This document shows, piece by piece, positions 9,473 through 18,540 of a stretch of DNA of 24,453 bases. The stretch spans positions 1-24,453 of the forward strand of contig JASNJN010000073.1 of NCBI GenBank assembly GCA_030180075.1, read 5' to 3'. The notes below the pieces were generated by a model. It saw nothing but the letters and a program-made list of their open reading frames with translations, was not told where the DNA came from and did not search any database. The DNA is from Mikrocytos mackini (Eukaryota; Endomyxa; Ascetosporea; Mikrocytida; Mikrocytiidae). Position numbers and translations under genes: made by a program. Numbering within the stretch: position 1 is the stretch's first letter; each line of letters starts with the position of its first letter.

Positions 9473-9494
9473 TTTTAAGTTTGAAAAGTTCAGA
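9473..9494. promoter_or_regulatory. Very short divergent intergenic region
   Basis: Only 22 bp separate the chosen pyruvate kinase start (minus) from the first ATG of the coiled-coil gene (plus). If both starts are right, each promoter must overlap the other gene's 5' coding sequence. If the coiled-coil protein begins at its second Met (9,597), the gap grows to about 124 bp. No sequence motif is recognised. Confidence 0.3.
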
Positions 9495-9785
9495 ATGTTC
9501 AAAGATATCACAAACAAGACTATATCAAGGGAGAATACAGGTAAGAACGTAACAGCTACAGAGACACTCAATATAAGAAAACAAAACGTCTTCTTGATGG
9601 AGAAGGTCGCCTATTTGGAGGAAATGAACGAAGCACTCAAAACGGGGTTAAAGGAGACACTGGATAACCTGGAAAGAGTAGAGAGTGTAAATACACAGTT
9701 ATACAAGAGGATAGAAGAGGACAGAGAAGTACTTAACCAATACCAGGAAACAATGTTTTTGAATGAACTAAGTAAGGAAGAGTAA
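9495..9785 (+). CDS. Small coiled-coil protein
   Basis: A 96-residue product from the ATG at 9,495 to the TAA at 9,783; a second Met at 9,597 would give 62 residues. The segment from about residue 35 onward is a continuous charged amphipathic helix ([15 protein letters not shown], then [20 protein letters not shown]) with hydrophobic residues at heptad-like spacing. This is typical of a coiled coil. There is no signal peptide, membrane segment or recognised domain. The same frame is open further upstream, but that part is antisense to the pyruvate kinase gene and I regard it as shadow. The gene diverges from pyruvate kinase with almost no gap. Small coiled-coil subunits occur in kinetochore, SNARE and spindle complexes, but nothing here identifies one. 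The 5' end is the least certain part. Confidence 0.5.
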   Translation: MFKDITNKTISRENTGKNVTATETLNIRKQNVFLMEKVAYLEEMNEALKTGLKETLDNLERVESVNTQLYKRIEEDREVLNQYQETMFLNELSKEE

Positions 9786-10180
9786 GTACAATAAATTATC
9801 CTCATAGTTTAATACAATAAGTTTAAGTTGGTGTTGAAATAGATTTAAGATACAATAAGAAATACAGATTGTATTGCTTATGAACTAATGTTTAGGTTTC
9901 ATTTTTACATAATGTTTGCTATGGTAATTGTAATTGTATTCGCATATTATATTATTTTTAGATTAATTATTAGTTATTTAAATAAGATAACAGTGATACA
10001 CAATAAACTACCTATTTCACTAACTTATGAAGTTGCAACTCATTATTAAAAAGATGGTTTCGAAACTATTTATTTCCGGATAAATAATAAATTCACAAGT
10101 TGAATAATTAACATATACACGACCTAATGAAAAATTCACAATTTGATTACGAATTAGAAACAACTTCTTTTTAACAATAT
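9786..10180. other. Intergenic, AT-rich, no gene seen
   Basis: Between the coiled-coil gene and the CK1 kinase. It has an AATAAA a few bases after the upstream stop and short inverted A/T stretches near 9,830-9,880. It presumably holds the 3' end of one gene and the promoter of the next. No coding frame or RNA gene is recognised. Confidence 0.35.
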
Positions 10181-11455
10181 ATGGCTTCAGAGGACTTTGT
10201 CTATAACAATTCCAACAATATCCATGAAATTAGCAATACAAAGACTAATGTCAAAATTCAGTCCAATTACCTAACATCCGACCCAGCCATTCATAACAAG
10301 GATAATAAAGTACACACTATATCCTTCTGTGATGGCAGATTCGAAGTCGTTGAGAAATTGGGGTGTGGTTCTTTTGGTTACATATTCAGAGTACTGGACA
10401 ACAATACCAACAAACAGTACGCTGCCAAAATAGAAAACAGAAAGTCAAGAGGACACAATCTATTAGCCTGGGAGTACAGTGTATACCATGCCATAAGTTC
10501 TAGCAAAGTATTTCCTTCAGTAGTATGGTATGGTCTGTATGGAAAGAGGTCGGTGCTAATAATGGACTTGTTTGGGCCAGACTTAGACCACACTTTCTCT
10601 CTTTGTGAAAAGAAGTTCTCTTTGAAAACAGTACTAATGATAGGGAAACAACTACTTAATTCACTGGAACAACTCCACACCATGTCGTATGTTCACAGGG
10701 ACTTGAAGCCTGCCAATATAGTAACCGGTGAAGATGGAGAGTTGAAGTTGATAGACTTTTGACTAACTAGACAGTTCAAGGACAAGAAGACCAACATATT
10801 CTACCCACCAATGTTTAAGAACTCTATGGCAGGAACACCTAGGTTTGCAAGTATAGCTGCTCACAACGGAACTACCCAGTCTCCAAAAGATGATCTGGAG
10901 TCGTTTGTCTACATACTTATATACTTCCTAAAAGGCAAGTTACCATGGCAGAGTCTGAAAGTGGGAATACAGGGAAGGTGTAAGCAGATAGAATTATGTA
11001 AGAAGAACACACCAACTGAGATATTGTGTGGAGGACTACCGAGGGAGTTTTCGGAAATACTTGTGTATGTGAAGGGACTGAGTTTCTATAATATGCCCAA
11101 CTATGAGTACCTACACAAAATAGTGGACGGGATGATGAGTAAGAACAAGTGGGACTATGACTGGAAGTACGACTGGTTGGTGTCTAATGAAAGTGGTAAT
11201 ACTAATGTTGATGTATATGTGGATAGAGTTAACAGGGATATAGACGAGGGAAAGAGTGTTGATTTCTGTGACGGGAATTATATGAACGAGAATAAACATG
11301 TAGGTAAGAGCAATGTGTTGGAGGAAGTTATGAGAGAGAGGGACTTTTATAAGGAGAAGTGCACTGAGTTAGATTTTAAACTTAGAAAGGTGAGGTTGGA
11401 AGTAGAAGCTTTGAATATGCAGATTGATGTCTATAAGAAAATGTGGAGAGGGTGA
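10181..11455 (+). pseudogene. Casein kinase 1 family protein kinase with an in-frame TGA at the DFG glycine
   Basis: One frame of 425 codons, interrupted once by TGA at 10,760-10,762. The glycine loop LGCGSFGYIF is at residues 60-69, the CK1-type lysine context AAKIE near 87, and the catalytic loop HRDLKPAN at 172-179. Then comes LIDF followed by the stop at codon 194, where every kinase has the Gly of DFG. The frame continues immediately with LTRQFKDKK. Next come MAGTPRFASIAAHNG and the CK1 signature SPKDDLESFVYILIYFLKG with LPWQSLK. The kinase core ends near residue 355. The last 45 residues look like a coiled coil (VMRERDFYKEKC onward). CK1 enzymes phosphorylate pre-primed or acidic sites on proteins in vesicle traffic and cell-cycle control. 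A single change from GGA would create the stop. If real, the product is truncated before the activation segment and inactive. A sequencing error or an allele is equally possible, because nothing else in the gene is broken. Confidence 0.9.
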
Positions 11456-11601
11456 GTAGGCGAGAAGACAGTGTGGAAATGTAAATAGTCTAACAAATAA
11501 GATTTGATTTTGTCTTTTTCTTTCTTCTTTAATCTTCTTTATAACCAATCATAACTGATATATTTTCTTATTATCAATAAAACAGAAGTGTAAGAATCCA
11601 A

Positions 11602-12378
11602 ATGTATAATACTATGTTTAGAAGGATTGTAGTGTTCTATTTCTGTATAGTGAGTTTAATACTCTCATATAAAGTAGGAAACAAAAATGTCGTGGAAAAT
11701 AGTGAGAGTTCAGGGGAACTATGTAGTCTAATAAAGGAAGGAGAAACTTTTAAGATAACTGACGTATTAGCATCAGCAAATATACTTTCCTATCTTGAAG
11801 TTGTAAAGGACGAACATTTTCTTTACACAACAACATTCAGCATCAAAGCTTTCAACATCATCGACATCAACAGCACCTTCACAGCCAAGCGCGATACTTC
11901 CATAACCACCCACTCTCTATCTATCTCACTCAAAGATTCTTTAAAGTACGAATCCCAACAATTAGTCGGCTATCAAATTCTTCTCAGTCTCCAAAAAGCA
12001 ACCAACGAAGCTGGCCTTCCCAAAATAGACAACAGTGGAGACTTGTGTTCAATGACCATCTCATTTAACGGATTTAGCTTTAATGTTATTATGTTCAAAT
12101 ACAAGAACTCCTCGGAATTGTACTTTATGCCTCTTCTGAACAACTCGATTTTGCCCGAACACTCAACGTCCGAGTATAGTGTCCAAGAAACAGGAAGTGC
12201 TGATTTGCTCAATTTGCTTCCCTTGGTGTTCAAAGTTCAGTTGGAAGACGGAGAAACGAAAACTAGTGGTGAAGTTATGAAGAAAGTGAAGATAGCGCTG
12301 ATAGTTGTGTTCAGTGTTATAGGAGTAGTTACAATAATAGCATTTGGAAGCTTTTTCACAACCACAGCGAAGCAGTAA
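11602..12378 (+). CDS. Type I membrane-like secreted protein, family A member 1
   Basis: A 258-residue product; Met 1 (11,602) or Met 5 may start it. Residues 9-22 (IVVFYFCIVSLILS) form a signal peptide, an ectodomain follows, and residues 229-250 (IALIVVFSVIGVVTIIAF) form a membrane segment with a six- to eight-residue tail. This suggests a single-pass protein with the ectodomain outside the cytosol. Cys 41 and Cys 149 are both kept, with identical spacing, in the gene at 15,267, so a disulphide is likely. Aligned without gaps between these cysteines, the two proteins share about 30 of 109 residues by hand count. Shared landmarks are SSG-x-LC-x-LIK, HF-x-Y, a TH pair, and NVI-x-F-x-Y followed by LY-x-MPL. 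No known domain is recognised. It is probably a lineage-specific surface or polar-tube/spore-wall-associated protein, but that is inference from architecture only. Confidence 0.8.
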   Translation: MYNTMFRRIVVFYFCIVSLILSYKVGNKNVVENSESSGELCSLIKEGETFKITDVLASANILSYLEVVKDEHFLYTTTFSIKAFNIIDINSTFTAKRDTSITTHSLSISLKDSLKYESQQLVGYQILLSLQKATNEAGLPKIDNSGDLCSMTISFNGFSFNVIMFKYKNSSELYFMPLLNNSILPEHSTSEYSVQETGSADLLNLLPLVFKVQLEDGETKTSGEVMKKVKIALIVVFSVIGVVTIIAFGSFFTTTAKQ

Positions 12379-13085
12379 GTAAAACGGTAATGTTAGTGAA
12401 GAAACAAAATCTAAAATTTAATTTGAAAATTATTTAATTGGGCCTATTATGTTTTTTATAAAGGACATCGAGTGATTAATGAAAATAAAGGCTGTGATTG
12501 TCTCCAGGTTGAAATAAGGGTTTTTTGGAAATGGCTTTGAAACTTCAATTAGTAATCACATGGCCTTTTCAGATCAATAATATAGATATGTGAAGAAAAA
12601 CACCAACTTTAGAACATAGATAAAACGTAAATAATATTTTCAAAACAAAACTTAAAAATTTTAAACTTTGGTTTACTCATTCTCATGCACACATGGTGTA
12701 AATACACCCAAGAACAAATTAAGAAACTCCGGACAACACAAATTTACTTGTAACTTTCTAATTTCTCATTAGGTGGTTTCATTCACATATCTGATGAATT
12801 TTGAAAGAGCCACACCACATCTTCATCTAATTCATTTACACCACTCCATTACAAAACGACCTGATTACATCAAATACTTGATATTATTCATTAATTATGT
12901 ATTTCACCCGAAATTACAGTACAACCACATCTAAAACAATTAATTACTCTTTGTAGGAATCACAAGATTAAAAAGCAAATCCATGCAATAATAAACAATT
13001 TGTGCGCTTGTTATATTTCAACACTAAATATATTTCTGATAAAGGACTACTTTACTACAAAATACAAACGATCCACAAATAAAAA
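12379..13085. other. Long intergenic spacer, no gene seen
   Basis: About 700 bp, AT-rich, with frequent stops in all frames. It lies between two secreted-protein genes transcribed in the same direction. It is long for this island, so a lost gene is possible, but nothing protein-like remains that I can see. Confidence 0.35.
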
Positions 13086-13835
13086 ATGACATTCCGAACA
13101 ACTATCTTCTTATTCATTCTCCCCACGCTCAATACATCTTATTGTCATACTATAAACTCACTATGTTCACCACCAACAGAGAATACCCATCCATGTTGTG
13201 ACACAATGAATAACGCAAAGGAAATCATGTCCATTATAAAAATACCTCGATTTTTAAAAAGCAAAAAGTTTAGCAACGAATTCAGAATAGCCCTCCAACT
13301 CATTAGTACTATATACTACAAAAAATATTCTACTAAGATACAATTTCGAAGAAATATAAATTTAAATAACAAGTCAGTTCAATTTGCCAATTCATTAAAA
13401 GATATTCTTAACTACTTTCAAAACACAGGTTATTGTCTAAGCTTTAAAAGAAAAACTTATTACGATATATTGTTGTACAATCCTCAAGCAAAAATGTTGA
13501 TGTGTGATAATCGAATCTTATTTAAAGAAGTAAATGAACAAAGATATTTCAACGGTTTTGTAAATGGATTAAATGAATACAAAGGAAATATATTAATGTA
13601 CAGGAAAAGAATAAATAGACATAAAATAAACCAATCAAAAAGTGTTGAAGTCGCCGTTCTGAATTTATTACTGATTGAAAAATACTTGGAAACTAAATGG
13701 TTTAAATCTTATAAAGCTTACTTTGCAAATGATAAAAATGAAATAGAAATATATACAATGGTGGTTTCTAAAAATGAAAATATGGACAAAGTTTATATAA
13801 ATCACTTTCATTACAAATGGTTTTTTATTAAATAA
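13086..13835 (+). CDS. Unknown secreted protein
   Basis: A 249-residue product from the ATG at 13,086, in an A-rich context. The first 20 residues (hydrophobic TIFLFILPTLNTSYC) look like a cleavable signal peptide. A short Cys-rich stretch follows, with LCSPP and HPCCD near residues 26-40. The rest is basic and rich in Lys, Asn and Tyr, with helical segments such as VAVLNLLLIEKYLETKWF near 200. No membrane segment follows the signal, so the product is probably released or retained in a secretory compartment. No domain is recognised, and I could not align it convincingly to families A or B nearby. The stop TAA is part of AAATAAATAG, giving an overlapping AATAAA. It sits in the middle of the secreted-protein cluster, which is the main hint to its role. 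Confidence 0.65.
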   Translation: MTFRTTIFLFILPTLNTSYCHTINSLCSPPTENTHPCCDTMNNAKEIMSIIKIPRFLKSKKFSNEFRIALQLISTIYYKKYSTKIQFRRNINLNNKSVQFANSLKDILNYFQNTGYCLSFKRKTYYDILLYNPQAKMLMCDNRILFKEVNEQRYFNGFVNGLNEYKGNILMYRKRINRHKINQSKSVEVAVLNLLLIEKYLETKWFKSYKAYFANDKNEIEIYTMVVSKNENMDKVYINHFHYKWFFIK

Positions 13836-14174
13836 ATAGGGAAACATTTATTACAGACGTTCTGCTTGTCAAATTTTAGTTGCACTTTGATGCACGACTT
13901 AAATATTTTAGGAAACGAGACACATGTTAAGGTCTGTCGTAATTTAAAGAAGAAACTAAATATAAAATATTAGGGAGGGCTCTAAAGACATTTTAGTTAT
14001 AAACAGAAGTTTATTGTCACATATTACAATCAATTTCTATTTTTAAATATACATACCAAGCATTTACTAAAATTTTCCAAAATATGACTCTTTTTGTTAT
14101 TCCGACAATTTCACACCCACCTTTTCATTCATATTTCTACAACCGTAATAACTGAACTCTAAACTTTTTATAAT
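13836..14174. other. Intergenic spacer, no gene seen
   Basis: About 340 bp of AT-rich DNA between two secreted-protein genes on the same strand. An AATAAA overlaps the upstream stop codon. No coding frame or RNA structure is recognised. Confidence 0.35.
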
Positions 14175-15182
14175 ATGATAAAAATGACAGGTTTATTCAT
14201 TGTGCTTGTATTCATGTTTCAAAAAGTTAATTTCACAAAACAGAAAGTCCGCTGTATCTTGTTCAACAAAGCTCCGGACAGGCTAACCTTTGTTATTGAT
14301 ATTGCGTTTAACTGCAACAATAAGAAACAGAATATTTCGGGTTGTATAGATAATATTCATGTCAGTTATCTAAGAAATTTAGACATGCACATGCCCTATC
14401 GTCCATTCAACACTCGAAATATAAAAAATCCTCAAAGAATGCATCAATTTGTCTCTTACAACTTCAGTGATATACGGCTGTTTTCACTGAAAAACAAACA
14501 AAAAGAGGCCAGAAATCAAATCAAGATATTATCTAAAAAGAAAATTAGCAGTCCAATGACATTACTGTTTCCTATTCTAGGGAAATACCACTACAAAGCC
14601 CCATTGATGGCCAACAACTACATTCACAACGATAACATTTTCAACAGCTTTGTTTATGCAATTTCTATGTCTCCATTAGTTGGAATCAGTTACGAAATTA
14701 AAAAACGTAAAATTAAACACGTAAAAATTCATGAACAGAGCAATTCTTCATACCACTGCGAAAATGAAAATATTGGTGTGGACCATTCAACAAGAACCCC
14801 TGAAACCACTGCGAAAATTTTGTTTGATAAAGCTGTTGAAGGGCTGAATTCTTCACAGAAATTAACAAACAACTACGTACAAAATGCAGTTGTTACAAAC
14901 GACAGTTTTTTTACACAAACATTCAAAATTTTAAAGAAAGTTATGATTGAAGAAGACAAATCTTCACACACTAAAAGTTCATTCCTCCCTTCTGGTGTAA
15001 TAACAAGCTACGAGGAAGATTTTTCAATTTTAATAATAAATGGTAAGCTTTTTGGTTTAAATAATATAAACCACAATGTAAACTTAGACATTGTGAATAA
15101 TAAATATAGCAGAATGCTTGCAGGTGATTTTTCGTTGAATAAAGTATGTAGAAAGGGGGAAATGGTTAGAAGGAAAAGTTAG
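14175..15182 (+). CDS. Unknown secreted protein, family B member 1
   Basis: A 335-residue product from the ATG at 14,175; Met 4 is a possible alternative. Residues 5-16 (GLFIVLVFMF) form a signal peptide. No later membrane segment is obvious, so the protein is probably secreted. It is basic and Asn-rich. Near the N-terminus it has Cys 27, then FNCNNKKQNISGC with Cys 47 and Cys 57. The minus-strand gene ending at 16,404 has the same pattern (FDCNKKNLLNSGC), with the last two cysteines also ten apart. Further on both have a hydrophobic LFPILGKYHY / LMLPLNKYET segment and similar order of helical stretches. I therefore call them distant paralogues, with moderate confidence. No known domain is recognised. 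It is followed, on the same strand, by the second family A gene after 84 bp. Confidence 0.7.
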   Translation: MIKMTGLFIVLVFMFQKVNFTKQKVRCILFNKAPDRLTFVIDIAFNCNNKKQNISGCIDNIHVSYLRNLDMHMPYRPFNTRNIKNPQRMHQFVSYNFSDIRLFSLKNKQKEARNQIKILSKKKISSPMTLLFPILGKYHYKAPLMANNYIHNDNIFNSFVYAISMSPLVGISYEIKKRKIKHVKIHEQSNSSYHCENENIGVDHSTRTPETTAKILFDKAVEGLNSSQKLTNNYVQNAVVTNDSFFTQTFKILKKVMIEEDKSSHTKSSFLPSGVITSYEEDFSILIINGKLFGLNNINHNVNLDIVNNKYSRMLAGDFSLNKVCRKGEMVRRKS

Positions 15183-15266
15183 AAGTATGTGTAAAGTAAT
15201 GTAGATTTTATGTGTAAAATTGTAGCTTGATAACTAATTGTAACTAATTTGCCGAGTTACAAATTC

Positions 15267-15989
15267 ATGAAAATGAAGTTTAAAATAATATATTTCTGTA
15301 TAGTAATTGTATTATCTGTCTATGGGATAGAGTATGAGAACAGTGTTATAGAAACATCTTCCGGTAGTGGTTTATGTAATTTAATAAAATCAAATTACAA
15401 ACTCAGTATCACTGGTCTTCGTACTGTTGATCATATTCAGACAAATTTAAATGCCATTATCGATCCACATTTCTTTTACGATCTTACGTTCAAAATACGC
15501 CCTGGAAACTTACTAAATTTCCAATTCGGTTTCAGAGCCACAAAAGACTCAAACATCAATACACACGAAATGACTTCCAAAATCAGAAACTCTATATCAT
15601 TCAAATTCGTACCTTCGATTAGTTCTTCATTGTTATTGAGTGTGAACCGTGTTTTGACAAAAGTTGGAATGAATAACATAAACAACCCAAAACAAACATG
15701 TCTTTTAAAACTCTTATCATTTAATAAGGAAACGAATGTAATCTTGTTCAGATATGATAATGATATTCAACTTTATCTGATGCCATTAGTAAAAAAGCCC
15801 AATTCAACCTTAGGTGGATCTTCTACAACTACCCAAAGTACAGATGTGGACAACTTAGAAGAAATAGTACTTAAAGTGCATGTTGAACAAGATATGGAAG
15901 AGGTAAGAAAGGAAATTGCAAGAGGAATAAACGTGGCTGTTGTTGCAGTTACGTCTGTTTTGGTTGTAGTTGTCGCTGCTTGTGTGTGA
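15267..15989 (+). CDS. Membrane-anchored secreted protein, family A member 2
   Basis: A 240-residue product from the ATG at 15,267. The frame opens 18 bases earlier at a TTG, which is not a likely start; a second ATG lies at 15,273. Residues 5-19 (FKIIYFCIVIVLSVY) form the signal peptide. Cys 37 and Cys 145 match Cys 41 and Cys 149 of the gene at 11,602, with the same 108-residue spacing and no gaps between. The ectodomain ends in a Ser/Thr-rich stretch (GGSSTTTQSTD). The last 21 residues (VAVVAVTSVLVVVVAACV) are hydrophobic with no charged tail. That ending fits either a short transmembrane anchor or a GPI-attachment signal. Function is unknown; a surface or secreted role is inferred. It lies between the two family B genes. 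Confidence 0.8.
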   Translation: MKMKFKIIYFCIVIVLSVYGIEYENSVIETSSGSGLCNLIKSNYKLSITGLRTVDHIQTNLNAIIDPHFFYDLTFKIRPGNLLNFQFGFRATKDSNINTHEMTSKIRNSISFKFVPSISSSLLLSVNRVLTKVGMNNINNPKQTCLLKLLSFNKETNVILFRYDNDIQLYLMPLVKKPNSTLGGSSTTTQSTDVDNLEEIVLKVHVEQDMEEVRKEIARGINVAVVAVTSVLVVVVAACV

Positions 15990-16403
15990 TAGTCCCAAGG
16001 GGGTCAAGTGGAAGACTGTGACCTGTGCAAATGTTTATGTGGAGTAGGAGAGCTGTAGTAAGTAAGTATCGTTTGTGTTCTTCCAAAAGAATTTAACTTT
16101 TGAAAACAAAAATGTTTCAAATTTGATAATGGGGGATCAAACAGACAAATTAGCATGAAATCTAGTTTGATTGTGGGCTACTTAAAGATGTGTGCTTCTT
16201 AAAGAACGAGAGAAGTTCGAAGAGATAAGTAACTACAAAAATAGAAAACTTCGAGTCTATTATCCTATATCATCGACAACAACGCAATTAACAAACACTG
16301 GTAGACAACAGATAAATGCAGATTCAATTATCATACTAACATTGTTTCCACGACCATTCACATCACAATCAAGCAAACTTTAACATGCAACCCAATCTAT
16401 AGA
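15990..16403. other. Intergenic region between convergent genes
   Basis: The family A gene (plus) and a family B gene (minus) converge on this 414-bp stretch. The first 90 bases are more G-rich (around cccaagggggtc at 15,993). A 63-codon open stretch at 16,192-16,383 has only a GTG start and no resemblance to a protein, so it is not called. Confidence 0.35.
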
Positions 16404-17366
16404 CTACTTTACTTCTTTATTATCCACATTCAGATCAAATCTGATATTCTTTTCTTCCAACAAATTCATTTGAATTTCCCCTAGCCCTCTTTTACCTTTG
16501 TAATTTACCATGAACTTACCAATGTACGTATCAAAGACCATTTTATTTCTATTCAAAAATGGCGTTACATTTCTATACTTTATCCTAGAACTCATTCCTG
16601 TCTTCTGATTCTTTATTTGTTTAAAGTAATACGACAGTACTTCTAAATCAACTAAATACAACAACTTGGAATACATTTCTTTCGTTACATTATCTCTGGA
16701 TTTCTTTATGAACTCAGACATAGCATCCTTTACTTTAAAATCTATGTCTTCAAAAGAACACACAAAAAAGAAACTATAAAGAACACCAAAGTTAACTATT
16801 TGAAAGTTTTTATTATCTTGTATAATATCGTACTTGTAATAGAGAGTTTCATATTTGTTCAGAGGAAGCATAAGATGGAATTGGACAGGGAATTCCTTCT
16901 TTCTTATTAGCCGCTTTGATAACTTGTAGTGGTTTATAGCGTATATATTCGTTGGAACTAATAACTTCCCTCCTTTGTATATTTTCTTCTCTATATAACT
17001 TCTTTTGGACGTAATTTCATCCGTGACTGAATTTAAAGCGTTAACCATAAAATGGTTGTTTTCGTCCTTGTGGTTTTCAAACGTAATGTTATGCCTAGCA
17101 AGAAAAGCACTTGATTGAATTGAGTCCATATTAAAATGACTATCTAAAATGTGAACTGAAGTGTTTGATACATATTTTAAACAACCTGAATTTAGTAAAT
17201 TTTTCTTGTTACAGTCGAATCTTAGCTTTATTATGTTTATCCTAAAATAATTTTCGCCTACTCTTTTGCTTGTAAAAGAAGTTTCTTTGAAATGAATGCA
17301 AATAAAGTCTTTGGTTGTGGATGAATTTAATATGTACATAATAAAAATGAAAATATTGCAAAACAT
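16404..17366 (-). CDS. Unknown secreted protein, family B member 2
   Basis: A 320-residue product from the ATG at 17,364-17,366 to the TAG at 16,404. Residues 1-13 (MFCNIFIFIMYIL) form a short signal peptide. Near the N-terminus are Cys 23, Cys 52 and Cys 62; the FDCNKKNLLNSGC motif aligns with FNCNNKKQNISGC of the gene at 14,175. A hydrophobic stretch (FGVLYSFFFVCSF, about residues 194-206) lies mid-protein and may be a buried strand or a weak membrane segment. The rest is basic and helical, and nothing in it matches a known domain. It is on the opposite strand to the rest of the cluster and is its last member, so an inversion or a separate duplication is implied. Being a paralogue of the 14,175 gene is probable rather than certain. 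Confidence 0.7.
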   Translation of the reverse strand: MFCNIFIFIMYILNSSTTKDFICIHFKETSFTSKRVGENYFRINIIKLRFDCNKKNLLNSGCLKYVSNTSVHILDSHFNMDSIQSSAFLARHNITFENHKDENNHFMVNALNSVTDEITSKRSYIEKKIYKGGKLLVPTNIYAINHYKLSKRLIRKKEFPVQFHLMLPLNKYETLYYKYDIIQDNKNFQIVNFGVLYSFFFVCSFEDIDFKVKDAMSEFIKKSRDNVTKEMYSKLLYLVDLEVLSYYFKQIKNQKTGMSSRIKYRNVTPFLNRNKMVFDTYIGKFMVNYKGKRGLGEIQMNLLEEKNIRFDLNVDNKEVK

Positions 17367-17645
17367 GATGATATAATAATTTATTGGTAGTTAGAAATTA
17401 TGATGTAATTTACAATTCAAAAAATAAAACTAGAGTTTTTAATTACAGTGTCTGATTTTAGAATAATTTCTGTTGATTTTAAATTCTAAATTTAAGTTTG
17501 AAATTACATTCATATCTTATTTTCATATAAATATTATTTTTTATTTATATATAATTTAATATTGATATTCACTCTTATAGTTTTAATTTCCTTTAAAAGT
17601 ATAACTTTATTTAAAATGTTAAAACCACAATTTTCTTGTTAGAGT

Positions 17646-17867
17646 TTATTTACTTTTCCACTTATTAGCACAATGGGCGGCATGCTCAGTATACTTACCC
17701 CAATAATATCTGTTTGACTGCTTCATGTCAGTGCAGTTATGCCCCAATATAAGTAGACATTCAAAGTCTTGATCTTGATCGAGATGATTATCGAAAACAA
17801 TCAAGATTTTTCGATCTTTAATAAAATAGAAATTTATGCTGTGATGCTCCTTTGAAATGAAACTCAT
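17646..17867 (-). pseudogene. Possible FLYWCH-type zinc-finger relic (transposase-associated)
   Basis: A 73-residue frame from an ATG at 17,865-17,867. The end of the product (NRYYWGKYTEHAAHCANKW) resembles the tail of a FLYWCH finger, where an aromatic pair and Trp are followed by Cys and basic residues. The part before it (KDRKILIVFDNH) resembles the usual opening 'R-x-x-L-hydrophobic-x-x-G/N-x-x-F'. The expected first cysteine right after the Trp is missing. FLYWCH fingers are found at the N-terminus of some MULE transposases. Nothing like a transposase core follows, so this would be a fragment. The match is weak and judged by eye only; a chance open frame is a real alternative. Confidence 0.3.
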
Positions 17868-18540
17868 TCGATTTTATGGAACTTTAAACGTTCAAACAAT
17901 ATCCATTATGTATTCGTAACAAATTTATACATTTCTTTTCTATAATGTGCCCATTTTATGGTAATTTAGTCGTATTTTTGGAAATTTTAATGTATTCAGT
18001 AATTGCAGATATGAGTGTAATTTTAATGAAATTTGCAGAAAAGGTGGGAACAAAATCATGACTAGGGCAACTAAAAATTGCGGGTTAAAATGATAAAAAT
18101 TGTCATTAAAACCTGTTGTTTATTGCACATAAAATCCCGAATAATTGCTGTTATTGTCGATAAAATTAGCTGATATTTCGACGGGGCAAAGATTAATAAA
18201 CTTGAATTTAATCTATTTTCTTGAAGGTTTGAATGTATCGATCTTTAATAAACACTTGACTTTTAAAATGAATCAATATATGCAATTTATAATTAAAGAT
18301 TTTAAGTTCAGGGAATTTTAATTTTTATATCAAGAAAATACTTTTTATATGAGGTTGAATAAGCAACAATTGAATATGCAAAACACAATTCTCCAAATAT
18401 TTAAAAAAATTTTTTGAAAATAAAATTTTCCATTGGTTTACTCAAATACTGAATCTTGAAACTTTTGATAATTATTTGATTATAGACGATAGGTTAACAC
18501 TTTTAATTTTTATAAAACATCCATATTTACCTTAAAAATA
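17868..18540. other. AT-rich gene-free DNA
   Basis: About 670 bp with short A/T runs and stops in all frames. I see no gene, RNA or repeat unit related to the element arms. Confidence 0.35.

Noticed and set aside
16192-16383. 63-codon open stretch between convergent genes
   Set aside because: Starts only at GTG, contains no ATG and shows no protein-like pattern.
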